Shown: positions 26,049 to 41,147, counted from the stretch's first letter. The stretch: 64,000 nt of DNA from an uncultured bacterium (GCA_949297015.1 CASFRF010000067.1:1-64000), one strand, 5' to 3'. Notes: generated from the sequence alone by a model not told the origin. Numbers and translations: made by a program.

Positions 26049-26878
26049 TATTTCTTCCTCCGTTCCACAATGAACTTGCTCGAAGTCTTCTTCGGGTGCC
26101 GGGTCTTCTTGCCCTTGGCCAGCTGACCCCACGGCGAAACCGGATGGCCGCCGCCCGAAGTCCGTCCTTCACCACCGCCCATCGGGTGGTCGACCGGGTT
26201 CATCACCACGCCGCGGACGTGCGGCCGGAAGCCCAGATACCGTTTCTTGCCGGCCTTGCCCAGCTTGACGTTCATGTGATCGAGATTGCCCAGCTGGCCG
26301 ATGGTGGCCCGGCAATCCACGTTGATCAGCCGGACCTCGCCCGAGGGCAGCTTGACCTGCGCGTACTTCTCGTCCTTGCCGCGCAGCACCGCGGTCTGTC
26401 CGGCGGAGCGGACCAGCTTGGCGCCGCGCCCCGGCAGGAGCTCGATGCAGTGGATGTTCAGCCCCACCGGAATATCCTTGATCGCCTTGCAGTTGCCGGG
26501 CTTGAGCTCGGCCTGGGGGCCGTTCATCAGCACGTCGCCGACCTTGACTCCGACCGGGGCCGGAATGTAGGCCTTGATGCCGTCGGCGTAGCAGATCAGC
26601 GCCAGATTCGCCGTGCGATTGGGATCGTACTCGATCGCCACCACCTTGGCCGCCACGCCGTCCTTGTTCCGCAGGAAGTCAACCTGCCGATACCGGCGCT
26701 TGTTGCCGGCGCCGCGGAACCGGGTGGTGACCCGGCCGTAGCTGTTACGGCCGCCCGTCGATTTCTTGCCCCGAATCAGGCTCTTTTCGGGAGTCTTCTT
26801 GGTGATCTCGGACGCATAGTCCAACACCGCCATGTGACGCCGCGAAGGAGTCGTGGGCTGAAAAGATTTTACCGCCAT
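26048..26878 (-). CDS. rplB: 50S ribosomal protein L2
   Basis: A 276-residue L2. Core segments are [49 protein letters not shown] and the C-terminal [19 protein letters not shown], the conserved region near the peptidyl transferase centre. Length and motifs are normal. It lies between rplW and rpsS in the standard S10-cluster order. Confidence 0.98.
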   Translation of the reverse strand: MAVKSFQPTTPSRRHMAVLDYASEITKKTPEKSLIRGKKSTGGRNSYGRVTTRFRGAGNKRRYRQVDFLRNKDGVAAKVVAIEYDPNRTANLALICYADGIKAYIPAPVGVKVGDVLMNGPQAELKPGNCKAIKDIPVGLNIHCIELLPGRGAKLVRSAGQTAVLRGKDEKYAQVKLPSGEVRLINVDCRATIGQLGNLDHMNVKLGKAGKKRYLGFRPHVRGVVMNPVDHPMGGGEGRTSGGGHPVSPWGQLAKGKKTRHPKKTSSKFIVERRKK

Positions 26879-26908
26879 AAGTATTTACCTCTCAAAGCGC
26901 CACGCGCC

Positions 26909-27190
26909 TTAAATAATTTCAATGGTTCCCTCGGACAAGGTCACGATCGCCTTCTTCCAGTCGGCGCGGCGGCCCATCTTCATGGTGCGCCCCGCCCGCT
27001 TGCTCTTGCCGGCGTAGTTCATGACATTGACCGATTTGACTTTGACCTTGAACAACTCCTCAATCGCCCGCCCGATTTCGATCTTTTCGGCATCGGGGCG
27101 CACCTTGAAGACGTACTGCTGGCGACCGATCAGACCGTTGCTCTTCTCGGTGACCAAAGGCGCGATAATCAAATCAAACGCAGTTCTCAT
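26909..27190 (-). CDS. rplW: 50S ribosomal protein L23
   Basis: A 93-residue L23 with IIAPLVTEKSNGL at the N-terminus, YVFKVRPDAEKIEI, and a KSVNVMNYAGKSKRAGRTM loop. L23 sits at the exit tunnel and docks signal recognition particle and trigger factor. The start follows a good AGGAGGAG site 14 bases after the rplD stop. Confidence 0.96.
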   Translation of the reverse strand: MRTAFDLIIAPLVTEKSNGLIGRQQYVFKVRPDAEKIEIGRAIEELFKVKVKSVNVMNYAGKSKRAGRTMKMGRRADWKKAIVTLSEGTIEII

Positions 27191-27204
27191 TTCTTCACTC
27201 CTCC

Positions 27205-27837
27205 TTACGCCAGCCGTCCGATGAAGGCGTCCAGCGCCTCCTTGGTGAACAGGAGCTTCTTGAAGTAGACCAGGTCATAGACGTTGACCCCGGTCGCTTC
27301 GCTCAGCAGCACGCCCGGCAAATTGCTGACCGCGCAATCGACGCTCGGCTCGCAGTTGGCAACCGTCAGCAGCAGCGTCCGGCTGTCGCCCAGCTGCAGC
27401 TTGTTCAGAACCGCCACCGCGCTCTTGGTCTTGTGATCGGGCAGCACGAAGTTGTCCACCACCACAATATCGCCGTCGACCACCCGCTCGGAAAACGCGC
27501 GGCGGAGCGCCAGCTTCATCACTTTCTTGTTGACCTTCTTGGCGAAGCTGCGCGGCTGCGGTCCGAAGATCGTACCGCCGCCAACCCAGACCGGCGACCG
27601 GCTGCTGCCGGCGCGCGCCCGACCCATACCCTTCTGACGGAACGGCTTGGAGCCGCCGCCGCTGACCAGACCGCGGGTCTTGGTGCAGGCGGTTCCGGCC
27701 CGCTGGCCGGCCATGAACGCGACCACCGCGTCATGCAGCGCCTGTTCGCCCTTCTCCAGTTCCACCACCTCATCGGGGATCGTATACTCACCGACGCGGG
27801 CTCCCTGGCAATCCAGAATATCCAGAACTTTCGACAT
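27205..27837 (-). CDS. rplD: 50S ribosomal protein L4
   Basis: A 210-residue L4. It contains the exit-tunnel loop region with RAGTACTKTRGLVSGGGSKPFRQKG and the GRARAGSSRSPVWVGGGTIFGP block, then the globular part with ALRRAFSERV. I place the start at the ATG at 27837, preceded by AGGTGAT; a GTG three codons upstream is the alternative. L4 is also an autogenous regulator of the S10 operon in E. coli, but I see no homologous leader here. Confidence 0.96.
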   Translation of the reverse strand: MSKVLDILDCQGARVGEYTIPDEVVELEKGEQALHDAVVAFMAGQRAGTACTKTRGLVSGGGSKPFRQKGMGRARAGSSRSPVWVGGGTIFGPQPRSFAKKVNKKVMKLALRRAFSERVVDGDIVVVDNFVLPDHKTKSAVAVLNKLQLGDSRTLLLTVANCEPSVDCAVSNLPGVLLSEATGVNVYDLVYFKKLLFTKEALDAFIGRLA

Positions 27838-27853
27838 CGTTATCACCTATATC

Positions 27854-28495
27854 CTACTTCGCCCGCCGTTTGATCGCTTCCCGGAGGATCAACGTGCCGC
27901 CGACCGGGCCCGGAACCGCGCCCCGCACCAGAATCACGTCATCATCCGCCATCACCCGGACCACCTGCAGATTCTGCACGGTCCGACGGTCATTGCCCAT
28001 GTGTCCGGGCATCCGCTTGCCCTTGATCACGTTGCCCGGCCATTCGCGGCAACCGATCGAACCCGGACGCCGGGTCCAGGCGCCGCCGTGGCTGGCCCGA
28101 CCGCCGCCGAAGCCGTGGCGCTTGACCACGCCCTGGAAGCCGCGCCCCTTGGTGGTGCCGGTAATATCCAGATAATCATCGGCCGCAAACACGTCGGCCT
28201 TGAGCACCGTGCCCGGAGCCACGTCCGTATCCGCCGCCTGACGGATCTCACGCAGCACCGCCGGGAAGAGCTCCTTCACCCCGGCCTTGGCGCAATGGCC
28301 CTGAATCGCCTTGGACACGTTCTTCGCCTTGCGTGCGCCGAATCCCAGCTGCATGGCCGAGTAGCCGTCGCGCTCCCGGGTCTTGACCGCCACTACGACG
28401 CAGGGACCGGCTTGGATCACCGTCACCGGAACCACTTTGCCGCTCTCGTCGTAGACTTGCGTCATCCCGACCTTCTTACCGATTAACCCTTTCAT
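27854..28495 (-). CDS. rplC: 50S ribosomal protein L3
   Basis: A 213-residue L3: MKGLIGKKVGMTQVYDESGKVVPVTVI at the start, KGRGFQGVVKRHGFGGGRASHG in the middle, and GNDRRTVQNLQVVRV near the end. L3 is an early assembly protein near the peptidyl transferase centre. An 87-base gap separates it from rpsJ, and GAAGGAG precedes the ATG. Confidence 0.98.
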   Translation of the reverse strand: MKGLIGKKVGMTQVYDESGKVVPVTVIQAGPCVVVAVKTRERDGYSAMQLGFGARKAKNVSKAIQGHCAKAGVKELFPAVLREIRQAADTDVAPGTVLKADVFAADDYLDITGTTKGRGFQGVVKRHGFGGGRASHGGAWTRRPGSIGCREWPGNVIKGKRMPGHMGNDRRTVQNLQVVRVMADDDVILVRGAVPGPVGGTLILREAIKRRAK

Positions 28496-28582
28496 TCAGC
28501 TTCTCCTTCGCTGTTTAGATACACACCCGCAATCGGTTGGCGGGTGGCGGTATCCCGGAGCTCCCGGTCTCCCCCGTGGAGA

Positions 28583-28906
28583 CTAGACTCCGATCTTGAT
28601 CGAAATATCCACACCGGCCGGAAGATTGAGCTTCTTGAGTTCATCCACCGTCTTGGCCGTCGGATTGATGATGTCCATCATCCGCTTGTGGGTGCGGATC
28701 TCAAACTGCTCCATCGACTTCTTGTCCACGTGCGGGGAACGGTTCACCGTCCACCGCTCGATCCGGGTCGGCAGCGGCACCGGACCGGCAATCATCGAAC
28801 CGGTGCGTTTCGCCGTTTCCAGAATCTCGTTGACCGACTGGTCCAGAATCCGATGCTCATAAGCCTGCAACCGGATCCGGATGCGCTGCGTCTTGCCACT
28901 GGCCAT
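28583..28906 (-). CDS. rpsJ: 30S ribosomal protein S10
   Basis: A 107-residue S10 (NusE) with [41 protein letters not shown] and [15 protein letters not shown]. It works in the 30S head and as NusE in transcription antitermination. Its ATG lies one base after the fusA stop, so fusA-rpsJ is continuous: the tuf gene that often sits here is instead in the upstream operon (44089-45285). Confidence 0.98.
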   Translation of the reverse strand: MASGKTQRIRIRLQAYEHRILDQSVNEILETAKRTGSMIAGPVPLPTRIERWTVNRSPHVDKKSMEQFEIRTHKRMMDIINPTAKTVDELKKLNLPAGVDISIKIGV

Positions 28907-28907
28907 T

Positions 28908-31025
28908 TTATTTCTTCTCCACTACTTTATCTTGAATTTGTTTCGGTACACGTTCAAAATGCGCCGGCTCCATCGAATAGGAAGCACGACCGCGGGAGAG
29001 TGACCGGATCGCCGTGGCGTACCCGAACAGTTCCGACAGCGGCACATTGGCCAGCACCCGGGTGAAACCGCCCGCGCCGGAGTTGATCTCCACCACCGCG
29101 CCCCGGCGCGAAGTGACGTCGCCGATCAGGTCGCCCATGTTCTCGTCCGGCGTGGTCAGCTCGACCTTCATAATTGGCTCGAGCAACATCACGCCGGCCT
29201 TCTTCGCCGCCTCTTTGAGCGCCATCGAACCGGCCACTTTGAAGGCCATTTCCGACGAGTCGACCGGGTGATAGGAACCGTCGATGATCTCCACCTTGAA
29301 GTCGATCAACGGATATCCGGCCAGAATGCCCGAAGCCGCCGCCTCGCGAATTCCCTGCTCAATCGGCTTGATATACTCCTTCGGAATATTGCCGCCGACC
29401 ACCTTGTTCTCAATCACCACGCCCGAACCGCGCTCCAGCGGCATCAGGTTGATGATCACATGGCCGTACTGGCCGCGACCGCCGGTCTGCCGGACGAACT
29501 TGGTGTTCGCCTCGCCGTTGCCGCACAACGCTTCGCGATAGGCCACCTGCGGGGCGCCGGTGTTCGCCTCCACCTTGAACTCGCGCACCAGACGATCCAG
29601 AATGATCTCCAAATGCAGTTCGCCCATGCCCGAGATCACGGTCTGGCCGGTCTCCTCGTTGCTGTGCACCCGGAAGGTCGGGTCCTCGTCCGAAAGCGCG
29701 ATCAGCCCCTTGGCCAGCTTGTCGCGGTCGCCCGAGGACTTCGGCTCCACCGCGATCGAAATCACCGGCTCGGGGAAGCTCATCGACTCCAGCACGATCG
29801 GATCCTCCTCGAGGCACAGGGTGTCGCCGGTGGTCACGTTCTTGAGTCCGACCGCCGCGGCGATGTCGCCGGAGAACATCTGCTCGTGCTCCTCCTGCTT
29901 GTTGGCGTGCATCTGCAGAATCCGCCCCAGGCGCTCGCGCTTGCCGGTCCGCGGGTTCAGCACCGTCATGCCCTGCTTGGCCACGCCGGAGTAGACCCGG
30001 AAATAATACAGCTTTCCGACATAGGGGTCGGTCATGATCTTGAAGACCAGCGCCGAGAACGGCTGCAGATCGCCCACATGCCGGGTCTTCGGCTCACCGG
30101 TCACCGGGTCGGTGCCCTTGATGTCCCAGGCATCGATCGGGCTGGGCAGGTAATCGACCACCACGTCCAGCAGCGGCTGCACGCCGATCTTTTTGAAGGC
30201 CGAAGCGGCCGCCACCGGCACCACTTTCGCCTTCAGCGTCGCCCGCCGCAACGCGGGACGCAGCACTTCCGGCTCGATCGGCTGCTCCTCGAGGAACAGC
30301 TCCATAAGCTCGTCATCGGCCTCGGCCACCTTTTCGATCAGATCGTGATAGGCCGCCTCGCGCCGCTCGGCCAGTTCGCCGGTCAGCTCCTGGACCTCAA
30401 TGGTCATGCCCTGATCCTGCGGATCGTTGGCACGGGGGAAGAGCAGCGCCCGGTTGCCCAGCACGTCGATCACGCCACGGAACTCATTCTCCTTGCCGAT
30501 CGGCAGCATGATCGGACAGGGCACCGCGCCGAGCTTGGTTTTGATCTCCTCGACCACACCCTCGAAGTCGGCACCGGTCCGGTCCATTTTGTTGACCAGC
30601 GCGACGATCGGCACCCCGTACTTCTGAGCCTGACGCCACACGGTTTCGGACTGCGGCTGCACCTTGCCGACCGAGCAGAAGACCGCGACCGCGCCGTCCA
30701 GCACCCGCAGCGAACGCTCCACCTCGGCGGTGAAGTCGACGTGTCCCGGGGTGTCGATGATATTGATCTTGTGCCCCTTCCAGGTGCAGGTGATGGCCGC
30801 GCTGGTGATGGTGATGCCGCGCTCGCGCTCCTGCGCCATCCAGTCGGTGGTGGCGGTACCCTCGTGGGTGTCGCCGATCTTGTAGTTCACACCGGTGTAG
30901 AACAGAATCCGCTCGCTCAGCGTGGTTTTGCCGGCGTCGATGTGCGCCATGATTCCGATGTTGCGCACGTCCTTGAGCGCGACCTGACGGTCGGGCGACT
31001 CATGAAAAATCTTCTCTTCGGCCAT
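28908..31025 (-). CDS. fusA: Elongation factor G
   Basis: A 705-residue EF-G. GTPase motifs are intact: AHIDAGKTT (G1), RGITITSA (G2), DTPGHVDF (G3), NKMDRTGAD (G4). The four later domains end with the [20 protein letters not shown] segment of domain V. It catalyses ribosomal translocation. The start is the ATG at 31025, six bases after the rpsG stop, where TAAGGGA overlaps the stop; an ORF start four codons earlier is less likely. The order rpsL-rpsG-fusA is the classical str operon. Confidence 0.98.
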   Translation of the reverse strand: MAEEKIFHESPDRQVALKDVRNIGIMAHIDAGKTTLSERILFYTGVNYKIGDTHEGTATTDWMAQERERGITITSAAITCTWKGHKINIIDTPGHVDFTAEVERSLRVLDGAVAVFCSVGKVQPQSETVWRQAQKYGVPIVALVNKMDRTGADFEGVVEEIKTKLGAVPCPIMLPIGKENEFRGVIDVLGNRALLFPRANDPQDQGMTIEVQELTGELAERREAAYHDLIEKVAEADDELMELFLEEQPIEPEVLRPALRRATLKAKVVPVAAASAFKKIGVQPLLDVVVDYLPSPIDAWDIKGTDPVTGEPKTRHVGDLQPFSALVFKIMTDPYVGKLYYFRVYSGVAKQGMTVLNPRTGKRERLGRILQMHANKQEEHEQMFSGDIAAAVGLKNVTTGDTLCLEEDPIVLESMSFPEPVISIAVEPKSSGDRDKLAKGLIALSDEDPTFRVHSNEETGQTVISGMGELHLEIILDRLVREFKVEANTGAPQVAYREALCGNGEANTKFVRQTGGRGQYGHVIINLMPLERGSGVVIENKVVGGNIPKEYIKPIEQGIREAAASGILAGYPLIDFKVEIIDGSYHPVDSSEMAFKVAGSMALKEAAKKAGVMLLEPIMKVELTTPDENMGDLIGDVTSRRGAVVEINSGAGGFTRVLANVPLSELFGYATAIRSLSRGRASYSMEPAHFERVPKQIQDKVVEKK

Positions 31026-31030
31026 TTCCC

Positions 31031-31501
31031 TTACCACCGGTAATGCGCAAACGCTTTATTGGCCTGAGCCATTTTGAAAGTATCTTCCTTCTTCTTGATC
31101 GAAGACCCGGTATTGTCAAACGCGTCCATCAGCTCCCCGGCCAGCGACTCCATCATCGACCGGCCCTTGCGCCCGCGGGAGAAGCTGGTGATCCAGCGCA
31201 GCGCCAACGCCACCTGCCGCTCGGCATCGACCTCGATCGGCACCTGATAGGTCGCACCGCCGACCCGGCGGCTCTTCACCTCGAGCTTCGGCTTGACGTT
31301 CTCCACCGCCTGGAGGAACACCTCCAGCGCATCCTGCTCCGGCCGCTTGGCCTTGATCAGGTCGAACGCGCCGTACACGATCCGCTGAGCGGTCGACTTC
31401 TTGCCGCGGGTCATGACCGTATTGATCAGCCGCGCGACCAGCGGGCTGTTGTACTTGACGTCGGGAATCAGCTCCCGCTTCACTGCACTGCGTCTTCTCA
31501 T
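31031..31501 (-). CDS. rpsG: 30S ribosomal protein S7
   Basis: A 156-residue S7: [43 protein letters not shown] at the N-terminus in two conserved blocks, then [24 protein letters not shown], and a C-terminal [10 protein letters not shown]7 nucleates assembly of the 30S head. In E. coli it also represses the str operon by binding the rpsL-rpsG spacer; a stable hairpin is present in the corresponding 111-base spacer here. Confidence 0.98.
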   Translation of the reverse strand: MRRRSAVKRELIPDVKYNSPLVARLINTVMTRGKKSTAQRIVYGAFDLIKAKRPEQDALEVFLQAVENVKPKLEVKSRRVGGATYQVPIEVDAERQVALALRWITSFSRGRKGRSMMESLAGELMDAFDNTGSSIKKKEDTFKMAQANKAFAHYRW

Positions 31502-31554
31502 AGTTCGCGATCCTTCAAAAGAACTTCTTCTGTTTTTCTTACCTCACACAACAG

Positions 31555-31592
31555 AACCGTCGTTTCGTCAGCAACGTTTACGAACGACGGTT
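31555..31592 (-). promoter_or_regulatory. Hairpin in the rpsL-rpsG spacer, candidate S7 regulatory site
   Basis: A 10-bp stem AACCGTCGTT/AACGACGGTT (31555-31564 with 31583-31592) with further pairing inside the loop. It lies between the rpsL stop and the rpsG start, where S7 binds in E. coli to repress translation. Function here is inferred from position only. Confidence 0.5.
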
Positions 31593-31612
31593 CGGAGCCG
31601 GGGGACCGAAGC

Positions 31613-32020
31613 CTACTTCTTCTTCCCCTTGGCAGCGGCCTCCTGGCCGGGTTTCGGCCGCTTGGCGCCGTACTTGGAACGCCCCTGCCGCCGCTTGTCC
31701 ACGCCGAGGCTGTCCAGCGCGCCGCGGACAATGTGATACCGCACACCGGGGAGGTCACGGACACGGCCGCCCTTGACCAGCACCACCGAGTGCTCCTGCA
31801 GATTATGCCCTTCGCCGCCGATGTAGGCGGTGACCTCCTGACCGTTGGTCAGACGCACGCGGGCGATCTTACGCAACGCCGAGTTCGGTTTCTTCGGGGT
31901 GCGGGTGGTCACCTGCAGACAGACGCCGCGCCGCTGCGGACAGGCGCTCAGCGCGCGCGCCTTGCTCTTCTTGTCTTTCTTCTCGCGTCCGAAACGCACC
32001 AACTGGTTGATTGTCGGCAT
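31613..32020 (-). CDS. rpsL: 30S ribosomal protein S12, with Arg at position 88
   Basis: A 135-residue S12 starting [15 protein letters not shown], with [20 protein letters not shown] and [20 protein letters not shown]. It lies in the decoding centre. Lys43, the best-known streptomycin-related residue, is conserved. Position 88, Lys in E. coli, is Arg here (GGRVRDLPG; codon 31757-31759), the same as a known streptomycin-resistance substitution. The tail is extended by a basic Ala/Lys stretch. ATG 32020 is chosen over an upstream in-frame ATG because it gives the conserved N-terminus. Confidence 0.98.
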   Translation of the reverse strand: MPTINQLVRFGREKKDKKSKARALSACPQRRGVCLQVTTRTPKKPNSALRKIARVRLTNGQEVTAYIGGEGHNLQEHSVVLVKGGRVRDLPGVRYHIVRGALDSLGVDKRRQGRSKYGAKRPKPGQEAAAKGKKK

Positions 32021-32086
32021 AGAAATGTCCTGATTTTTAGTTTTTATGTGATCGTTTATGTTTACGCAATACACTTACGGACTTAT

Positions 32087-32115
32087 AAAATAGCCTGTAA
32101 ATGGTTGTTTTGCAA
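32087..32115 (-). promoter_or_regulatory. Promoter of the str operon (TTGCAA N17 TATTTT)
   Basis: On the minus strand TTGCAA (32110-32115) and TATTTT (32087-32092) are 17 bases apart; the -35 is embedded in ATTTGCAAAAC, so it carries the recurrent TTTGCA. It separates rpsL onward from the rpoBC transcript. The leader to rpsL is about 60 bases and AT-rich. Confidence 0.7.
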
Positions 32116-32137
32116 ATGACTTTCCGTTTTTTTTCGC

Positions 32138-32186
32138 AAAAAAGCCCGAAACCACCCGCCGTCGGCGCGTTTCACGCCGCGGCGGG
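32138..32186 (-). terminator. Probable terminator after rpoC
   Basis: A stem CCCGCCG/CGGCGGG (32155-32161 with 32180-32186) with an inner CGGCG/CGCCG-type stem, about 28 bases after rpoC. A T6 run (32138-32143) follows after an 11-base gap, longer than in a classical terminator. Confidence 0.5.
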
Positions 32187-32213
32187 GGACATCGTTCCTC
32201 AGCCTGCAGGAGT

Positions 32214-35200
32214 TCAGAACTCTCCGTTCTCCTGGTCTTCGATCGACATGCTGTCGGCGTCGAACTCGCCGACCAGCTCGGTCTCCTCGGGCAGGAACTC
32301 CTCGTCCGAAGCCAGGGTCTCGCCCGCACCCCAGTCGATTCCACCCGCTCCGGCCTCGCAGGCCGCATGCTCGGGCGCAGGCTCCAGCGCCGGCAGCTCC
32401 GGTTCGATCTCCTGCCCCAGATACTTGAGCCGGATCGACTGCAGCGCCTCGGTCCCGGTTCCGGCCGGAATCAGGTGCCCGGTGATCACGTTCTCCTTGA
32501 AGCCCTCCAGGTTGTCCACCTTGCCCAGGGTCGCCGCCTCGGTCAGAATCCGGGTGGTGTCCTGGAACGACGCCGCGGAGATGAAGCTGTCGGTCTCCAG
32601 CGCCGCCTTGGTGATGCCCAGCAGAATCGGCTCGGCCTCGGCCGGACGCCCGCCCTGTTCGAGCATCTCCCGGTTGACCCGGTCGAACTCCGAACGATCC
32701 AGCAGTTCGCCCGGCAGGTAGTCGGTGCTGCCCGACTCGGTGATCCGGACCTTCTGCATCATCTGCCGGATGATGATCTCGACGTGCTTGTCGTTGATCT
32801 CCACGCCCTGGGCCCGGTAGACCAGCTGAATCTCGTCCACCAGATAGCGCTGCAGCTCGTGCATGCCGCAGACCTCCAGCAGCGCGTGCGGCACCACCGA
32901 TCCCTCGGTCAGCTTCTGCCCCTTGCGGACGAAGTCGCCCTTGCTCACGGTCAGATGCTTGTGGCCGGGGATGTTGTTGTGCTCCTCGGTCAATCCCGAC
33001 TCCGGATCGCGGATCTTCAGCTGCCGCCGGCCGCGCGAGATCTTGTCCACCTCGACCACGCCGTCGATCCGGGCGATCTCGGCCACATCCTTCGGAATCC
33101 GGGCCTCGAACAGCTCGGCGATTCGCGGCAGACCGCCGGTGATGTCCTTGTTCTTGGCGGAGGAGCGCGGCACCCGCGCCACCACCATACCCGGCGTCAC
33201 CTTGGCGCCGGCCTTGGTCATCAAAAAGGCGCCGGCGGGCAGCGGATAGTTCGCCAGCAGTTCGCCTTCGGGCGACTTGATCACAATCTGCGGATGCAGG
33301 TCGTCGCGGTGCTCCATCACCGTGACCTCCTCGGTACCGCCGCGCTTCTGACGGCTCAGGGTCACCATCTCGACCAGGTCGTGCAGCTCGACGATACCGG
33401 CCTCCTCGATAATGATCGGCACATGATACGGATCCCAAGTCACGAACTGCTCGTTGGCCTCGACCTTGTCGCCGTCCTTCTTCTCCAGCACCGCACCGGC
33501 CTCCAGCTCGTAGCGGTCGAGCTCGGCCTCGCGCAACGCGTCCGACCAGTAGTCGTAGTCCTTGTTAAAGGCCGCGCCGATCATCTCGGCCTCGACCCGG
33601 GCCCGCTCGCGGGCCACCTTCTCCGCGGCCTTGGCCGCCGCCTCGTCGTAGACCACCACATAACCGTTCTTGTTGACCACCACGGTCTGGCCCTTCTGGT
33701 TCTTCACCGTACGCACGTTGAAGAACTTGATCCGGCCCGCGTTGCGCGCGGTGATCACCGGCTGCTTGTACGCGCTCGACGCGGTGCCGCCGATGTGGAA
33801 GGTCCGCATGGTCAGCTGGGTACCCGGCTCACCGATCGACTGCGCGGCGATGATGCCCAACGCGTCGCCGATCTTGGCCACCCGGTCGCTGGCCAGGTTC
33901 CGCCCGTAGCACTTGACGCAGACGCCGTGCAGCGTCTCGCAGGTCAGGGTCGACCGGATCAGCACCCGCTGGATGCCGCGCTTCTCGATCAATTCCACCA
34001 CTTCGGGCGTGAACTCCTCGTTGGCGGCGATCAGCAACCGGCCGTCGTCGTAGACCGGGTCGCGCACATCCTGAGCGCTGAACCGGCCGAGAATCCGGTC
34101 CCGCAGCGGCAGGATCACCTCGTCGCCCTCGACGATCGCGCTGACCCAGACGCCCTTGACGGTTCCGCAATCCTCCTCGCGGCAGATGATGTCCTGCGCC
34201 ACGTCCACCAGCCGGCGGGTCATATATCCCGAGTCGGCGGTCTTCAAGGCGGTATCGGCCAATCCCTTGCGGGCGCCGTGGGTCGAGATGAAGTACTCCA
34301 GCACCGACAGCCCTTCGCGGAAGTTCGAGGTGATCGGCCGCTCGATGATGTCGCCCGACGGCTTGGCCATCAACCCGCGCATACCGGCCAGCTGCCGGAT
34401 CTGGTCCTTGCTGCCGCGCGCGCCGGAGTCGAGCATCGCGTAGACCGGGTTGATCTCGCCCCGCCGCGAAGCGGTCTCCAGCCGGTTGAACAGCTCCTGC
34501 GCCACCGCATTGCTGGTCTGGGTCCAGATGTCGATCACCTTGTTGTGACGCTCACCCTCGGTCAGAATACCGTTGTTGTACTGATCGATCACCTTGGCGA
34601 TCTCTCCGCGGGCGTTGTCGATCAGCGGCTCCTTGGTCTCCGGCACCTGCAGATCGGCGATGGAGATCGAGAGTCCGGCCAGCGTGGCGTGCTTGTAGCC
34701 CAGCGCCTTCAGATCGTCCAGCAGCCGGATGGTGTCCTCGTGCCCGGCGATCTTGTAGGAGTTGCTGATCAGCGCGCCGAGATCCTTCTTCTTGGCCACC
34801 TGATTGTAGAAACCGAGCCGACGATCCCAGATTTCGTTGAAGATGCAGCGTCCCGGCGAGGTCAGGATGAACTTGGCCTCCTTGTCGCCGTAGATGGTGT
34901 CCCGGCCCCGGTCGGGGTTCGGAATCCGCACCGCGTCGTGGATCTTGAGGTAGCCGCAGCTGTGCGCGTAGAGCACCTCGAAATAATCCTTGTACAGCTT
35001 CGCCTTCTCCTTGTTCCGGGGCTCGCAGGTCAGATAGTACGACCCCAGCGTGATGTCCTGGGTCGGCGAAGTGATCGGTTTGCCGTTGGCCGGGCTGAAG
35101 ATGTTGTTCGGCGCCAGCATCAGCAGCTTGGTCTCCATCTGCGCCTCGTTCGAAAGCGGCACATGGACCGCCATCTGGTCGCCGTCGAAGTCGGCGTTGT

Positions 35201-36593
35201 AGGCCGTACAGACCAGCGGATGCAGCCGCAGCGCGGACCCCTCGATCAGCACCGGGTCGAAGGCCTGGATACTGAGCCGGTGCAGCGTCGGCGCCCGGTT
35301 CAGCATCACCGGATGGCCCTTGGTCACCTCCTCGAGGATATCCCAGACCACGGGCTCGCCGCGCTCGATCATCTTCTTGGCCCCGCGCACGGTGTGCGCC
35401 AGATCGCGCCCCTTGAGGTGACGGATGATGAACGGCTCGAACAGAATCAGCGCCATCTTCTTGGGCAGTCCGCACTGATGCAGCCGCAGCTCCGGACCGA
35501 CCACGATCACCGACCGGCCCGAGTAGTCCACGCGTTTACCCAGCAGGTTCTGACGGAACCGCCCCTGCTTGCCCTTGAGCATGTCGGAGAGGCTCTTGAG
35601 CGGCCGGTTGCCGGCGCCGGTCACGGCGCGGCCGTGACGGCCGTTGTCCATCAGCGCGTCGACCGCCTCCTGCAACATCCGCTTTTCGTTGCGGATGATC
35701 ACTTCCGGCGTGCGCAGCTGCAACAGATTCTTCAACCGGTTGTTACGGTTGATCACCCGGCGGTAGAGGTCGTTCAGGTCGCTGGTCGCGAAGCGTCCGC
35801 CCTCCAGCGGCACCAGCGGCCGCAGGTCCGGCGGGATCACCGGCAGCACCGAGAGGATCATCCACTCCGGACGGGAGTTGCTGTTCATGAAGCCCTCGAC
35901 CAGCCGGAGGCGTTTGGCCAGCTTCTTGCGGATGGCCTTGTTCTTGGTGCCCTCCAGACTGACCTCGAGCTCGGCCTTGAGCAGCGGCAGGTCGATCCGC
36001 TCCAGCAGGGTCTTGATCGCCGGTGCGCCCATGTCGGCGGTGAAGGCGTCACCGTACTCGTCGCGGGCCTGGCGATACTCGATGTCGTTCAGGGTCTGAC
36101 CGACCAGCAGCGGAGTGTCGCCCGGATCGGTCACCACATACTCCTCGTAGTAGATCACCCGTTCCAGGGACTTGGCCGTCATATCCAGCGCCAGACCGAT
36201 GCGGCTGGGCATGCACTTGAAGAACCAGATGTGCGAGACCGGCACCGCCAGCTCGATGTGGCCCATGCGCTCGCGCCGCACCTTGGCCTGGGTCACCTCC
36301 ACGCCGCAGCGGTCGCAGACGATGCCTTTGTGCTTGACCCGCTTGTACTTGCCGCAGTTGCACTCCCAGTCGCGGGTCGGTCCGAAGATCCGCTCGCAGA
36401 AGAGACCGCCCTTTTCCGGCTTGAAGCTGCGGTAGTTGATGGTCTCCGGATTCTTGACCTCGCCGAAGGACCAGGAACGGATCACTTCCGGCGAAGCGAC
36501 GTTGATCGAAACGGCGCCGAAGGAGGTGGTGGCGGTTTTCCCCAGCAGCTCCCGGTAGGCATAAGTATTGTCAATCAAGGTATAGCCCTCCAA
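32214..36593 (-). CDS. rpoC: DNA-directed RNA polymerase subunit beta'
   Basis: A 1459-residue beta' subunit. The N-terminal zinc-binding motif is [20 protein letters not shown] at about 79-98. The active-site loop [12 protein letters not shown], with three Asp that hold the catalytic Mg, is intact. Other landmarks are the bridge helix/trigger loop region ([32 protein letters not shown]). The C-terminus after residue 1400 is acidic and low-complexity, and it is longer than the E. coli protein. It starts three bases after the rpoB stop and is the last gene of the tuf-to-rpoC transcript. Confidence 0.99.
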   Translation of the reverse strand: MEGYTLIDNTYAYRELLGKTATTSFGAVSINVASPEVIRSWSFGEVKNPETINYRSFKPEKGGLFCERIFGPTRDWECNCGKYKRVKHKGIVCDRCGVEVTQAKVRRERMGHIELAVPVSHIWFFKCMPSRIGLALDMTAKSLERVIYYEEYVVTDPGDTPLLVGQTLNDIEYRQARDEYGDAFTADMGAPAIKTLLERIDLPLLKAELEVSLEGTKNKAIRKKLAKRLRLVEGFMNSNSRPEWMILSVLPVIPPDLRPLVPLEGGRFATSDLNDLYRRVINRNNRLKNLLQLRTPEVIIRNEKRMLQEAVDALMDNGRHGRAVTGAGNRPLKSLSDMLKGKQGRFRQNLLGKRVDYSGRSVIVVGPELRLHQCGLPKKMALILFEPFIIRHLKGRDLAHTVRGAKKMIERGEPVVWDILEEVTKGHPVMLNRAPTLHRLSIQAFDPVLIEGSALRLHPLVCTAYNADFDGDQMAVHVPLSNEAQMETKLLMLAPNNIFSPANGKPITSPTQDITLGSYYLTCEPRNKEKAKLYKDYFEVLYAHSCGYLKIHDAVRIPNPDRGRDTIYGDKEAKFILTSPGRCIFNEIWDRRLGFYNQVAKKKDLGALISNSYKIAGHEDTIRLLDDLKALGYKHATLAGLSISIADLQVPETKEPLIDNARGEIAKVIDQYNNGILTEGERHNKVIDIWTQTSNAVAQELFNRLETASRRGEINPVYAMLDSGARGSKDQIRQLAGMRGLMAKPSGDIIERPITSNFREGLSVLEYFISTHGARKGLADTALKTADSGYMTRRLVDVAQDIICREEDCGTVKGVWVSAIVEGDEVILPLRDRILGRFSAQDVRDPVYDDGRLLIAANEEFTPEVVELIEKRGIQRVLIRSTLTCETLHGVCVKCYGRNLASDRVAKIGDALGIIAAQSIGEPGTQLTMRTFHIGGTASSAYKQPVITARNAGRIKFFNVRTVKNQKGQTVVVNKNGYVVVYDEAAAKAAEKVARERARVEAEMIGAAFNKDYDYWSDALREAELDRYELEAGAVLEKKDGDKVEANEQFVTWDPYHVPIIIEEAGIVELHDLVEMVTLSRQKRGGTEEVTVMEHRDDLHPQIVIKSPEGELLANYPLPAGAFLMTKAGAKVTPGMVVARVPRSSAKNKDITGGLPRIAELFEARIPKDVAEIARIDGVVEVDKISRGRRQLKIRDPESGLTEEHNNIPGHKHLTVSKGDFVRKGQKLTEGSVVPHALLEVCGMHELQRYLVDEIQLVYRAQGVEINDKHVEIIIRQMMQKVRITESGSTDYLPGELLDRSEFDRVNREMLEQGGRPAEAEPILLGITKAALETDSFISAASFQDTTRILTEAATLGKVDNLEGFKENVITGHLIPAGTGTEALQSIRLKYLGQEIEPELPALEPAPEHAACEAGAGGIDWGAGETLASDEEFLPEETELVGEFDADSMSIEDQENGEF

Positions 36594-36596
36594 ACA

Positions 36597-40424
<3,828 letters not shown>

Positions 40425-40713
40425 GTTTCACCATTTCCACAGATAATCCGATATTCAAAACAGAAATAAGCATGGAGCGTCCATGCTTCCAACCGGCGAC
40501 ATCACGAAAATCGCAGTTCCGGAACCCGCAGTTCCGGAACCGGAGGCCGTCCCCTGTTCCGACAAAAGACCACATCGGAGCCAAAAAACGGTGAAGAGAG
40601 GTCCGGTTCATCCGGACCGGGCTCCGGGGTCGAAACCCGCGGAGCCGATGAATACAAAAGAACGGCAGGAGGTCTGAATGCCCGATCCCGCCGTTGCTGG
40701 CTGCAGCCGTCGA
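40425..40713 (-). promoter_or_regulatory. rplL-rpoB intergenic region with hairpins and a candidate attenuator
   Basis: This 289-base stretch holds no gene. In transcription order it contains a GGTCCGG/CCGGACC hairpin (40600-40618) followed after 11 bases by T6 (40583-40588), then two tandem 15-base repeats (40512-40541), then a perfect 8-bp hairpin AGCATGGA/TCCATGCT with a three-base loop (40469-40487) shortly before rpoB. In E. coli the equivalent spacer has an attenuator and an RNase III site that set the ratio of ribosomal protein to RNA polymerase synthesis; the same role is inferred here. Confidence 0.6.
40512..40541. repeat. Tandem 15-bp repeat, two perfect copies
   Basis: CGCAGTTCCGGAACC occurs twice in a row at 40512-40526 and 40527-40541. 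Each copy centres on the palindrome TTCCGGAA, so either copy can fold or be bound as a dyad. It lies in the rplL-rpoB spacer. Confidence 0.85.
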
Positions 40714-41121
40714 TTAGTTGACTTCGACGGTCGCGCCGGCGCCCTCGAGGGCCGCCTTGATCTTGTCGGCCTCGTCCTTGGAGACGCCTTCCTTGACGGC
40801 CTTGGGCGCGCCCTCGACCAGATCCTTGGCCTCCTTGAGGCCCAGCCCGGTGATGGTCCGGACTTCCTTGATCACGCTGATCTTGTTGTCGCCGAAGGAC
40901 TTCAGGATCACGTTGAACTCAGTCTTCTCCTCGGCCGGAGCCGCCGCAGCAGCACCCGCCGCCGGAGCCGCGGCCACCGCCACCGGAGCCGCCGCGCTGA
41001 CGCCCAGACGCTCTTCCAGAGCCTTGACCAGCTTCGAGAGCTCGAGCACCGTCATGTTCTCGACGTAGGAAATGAATTTCTCCATTTCGGCCGAAACTTC
41101 CACCTTCGCATCTTCCGACAT
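40714..41121 (-). CDS. rplL: 50S ribosomal protein L7/L12
   Basis: A 135-residue L7/L12: N-terminal dimerisation part ([21 protein letters not shown]), an Ala-rich hinge, and the C-terminal factor-binding domain with [40 protein letters not shown] and [12 protein letters not shown]. It forms the stalk that recruits translation factors. It follows rplJ by 26 bases and is separated from rpoB by the regulatory spacer. Confidence 0.98.
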   Translation of the reverse strand: MSEDAKVEVSAEMEKFISYVENMTVLELSKLVKALEERLGVSAAAPVAVAAAPAAGAAAAAPAEEKTEFNVILKSFGDNKISVIKEVRTITGLGLKEAKDLVEGAPKAVKEGVSKDEADKIKAALEGAGATVEVN

Positions 41122-41147
41122 TATCTGCCTCCAATTATGTTAGTTGA

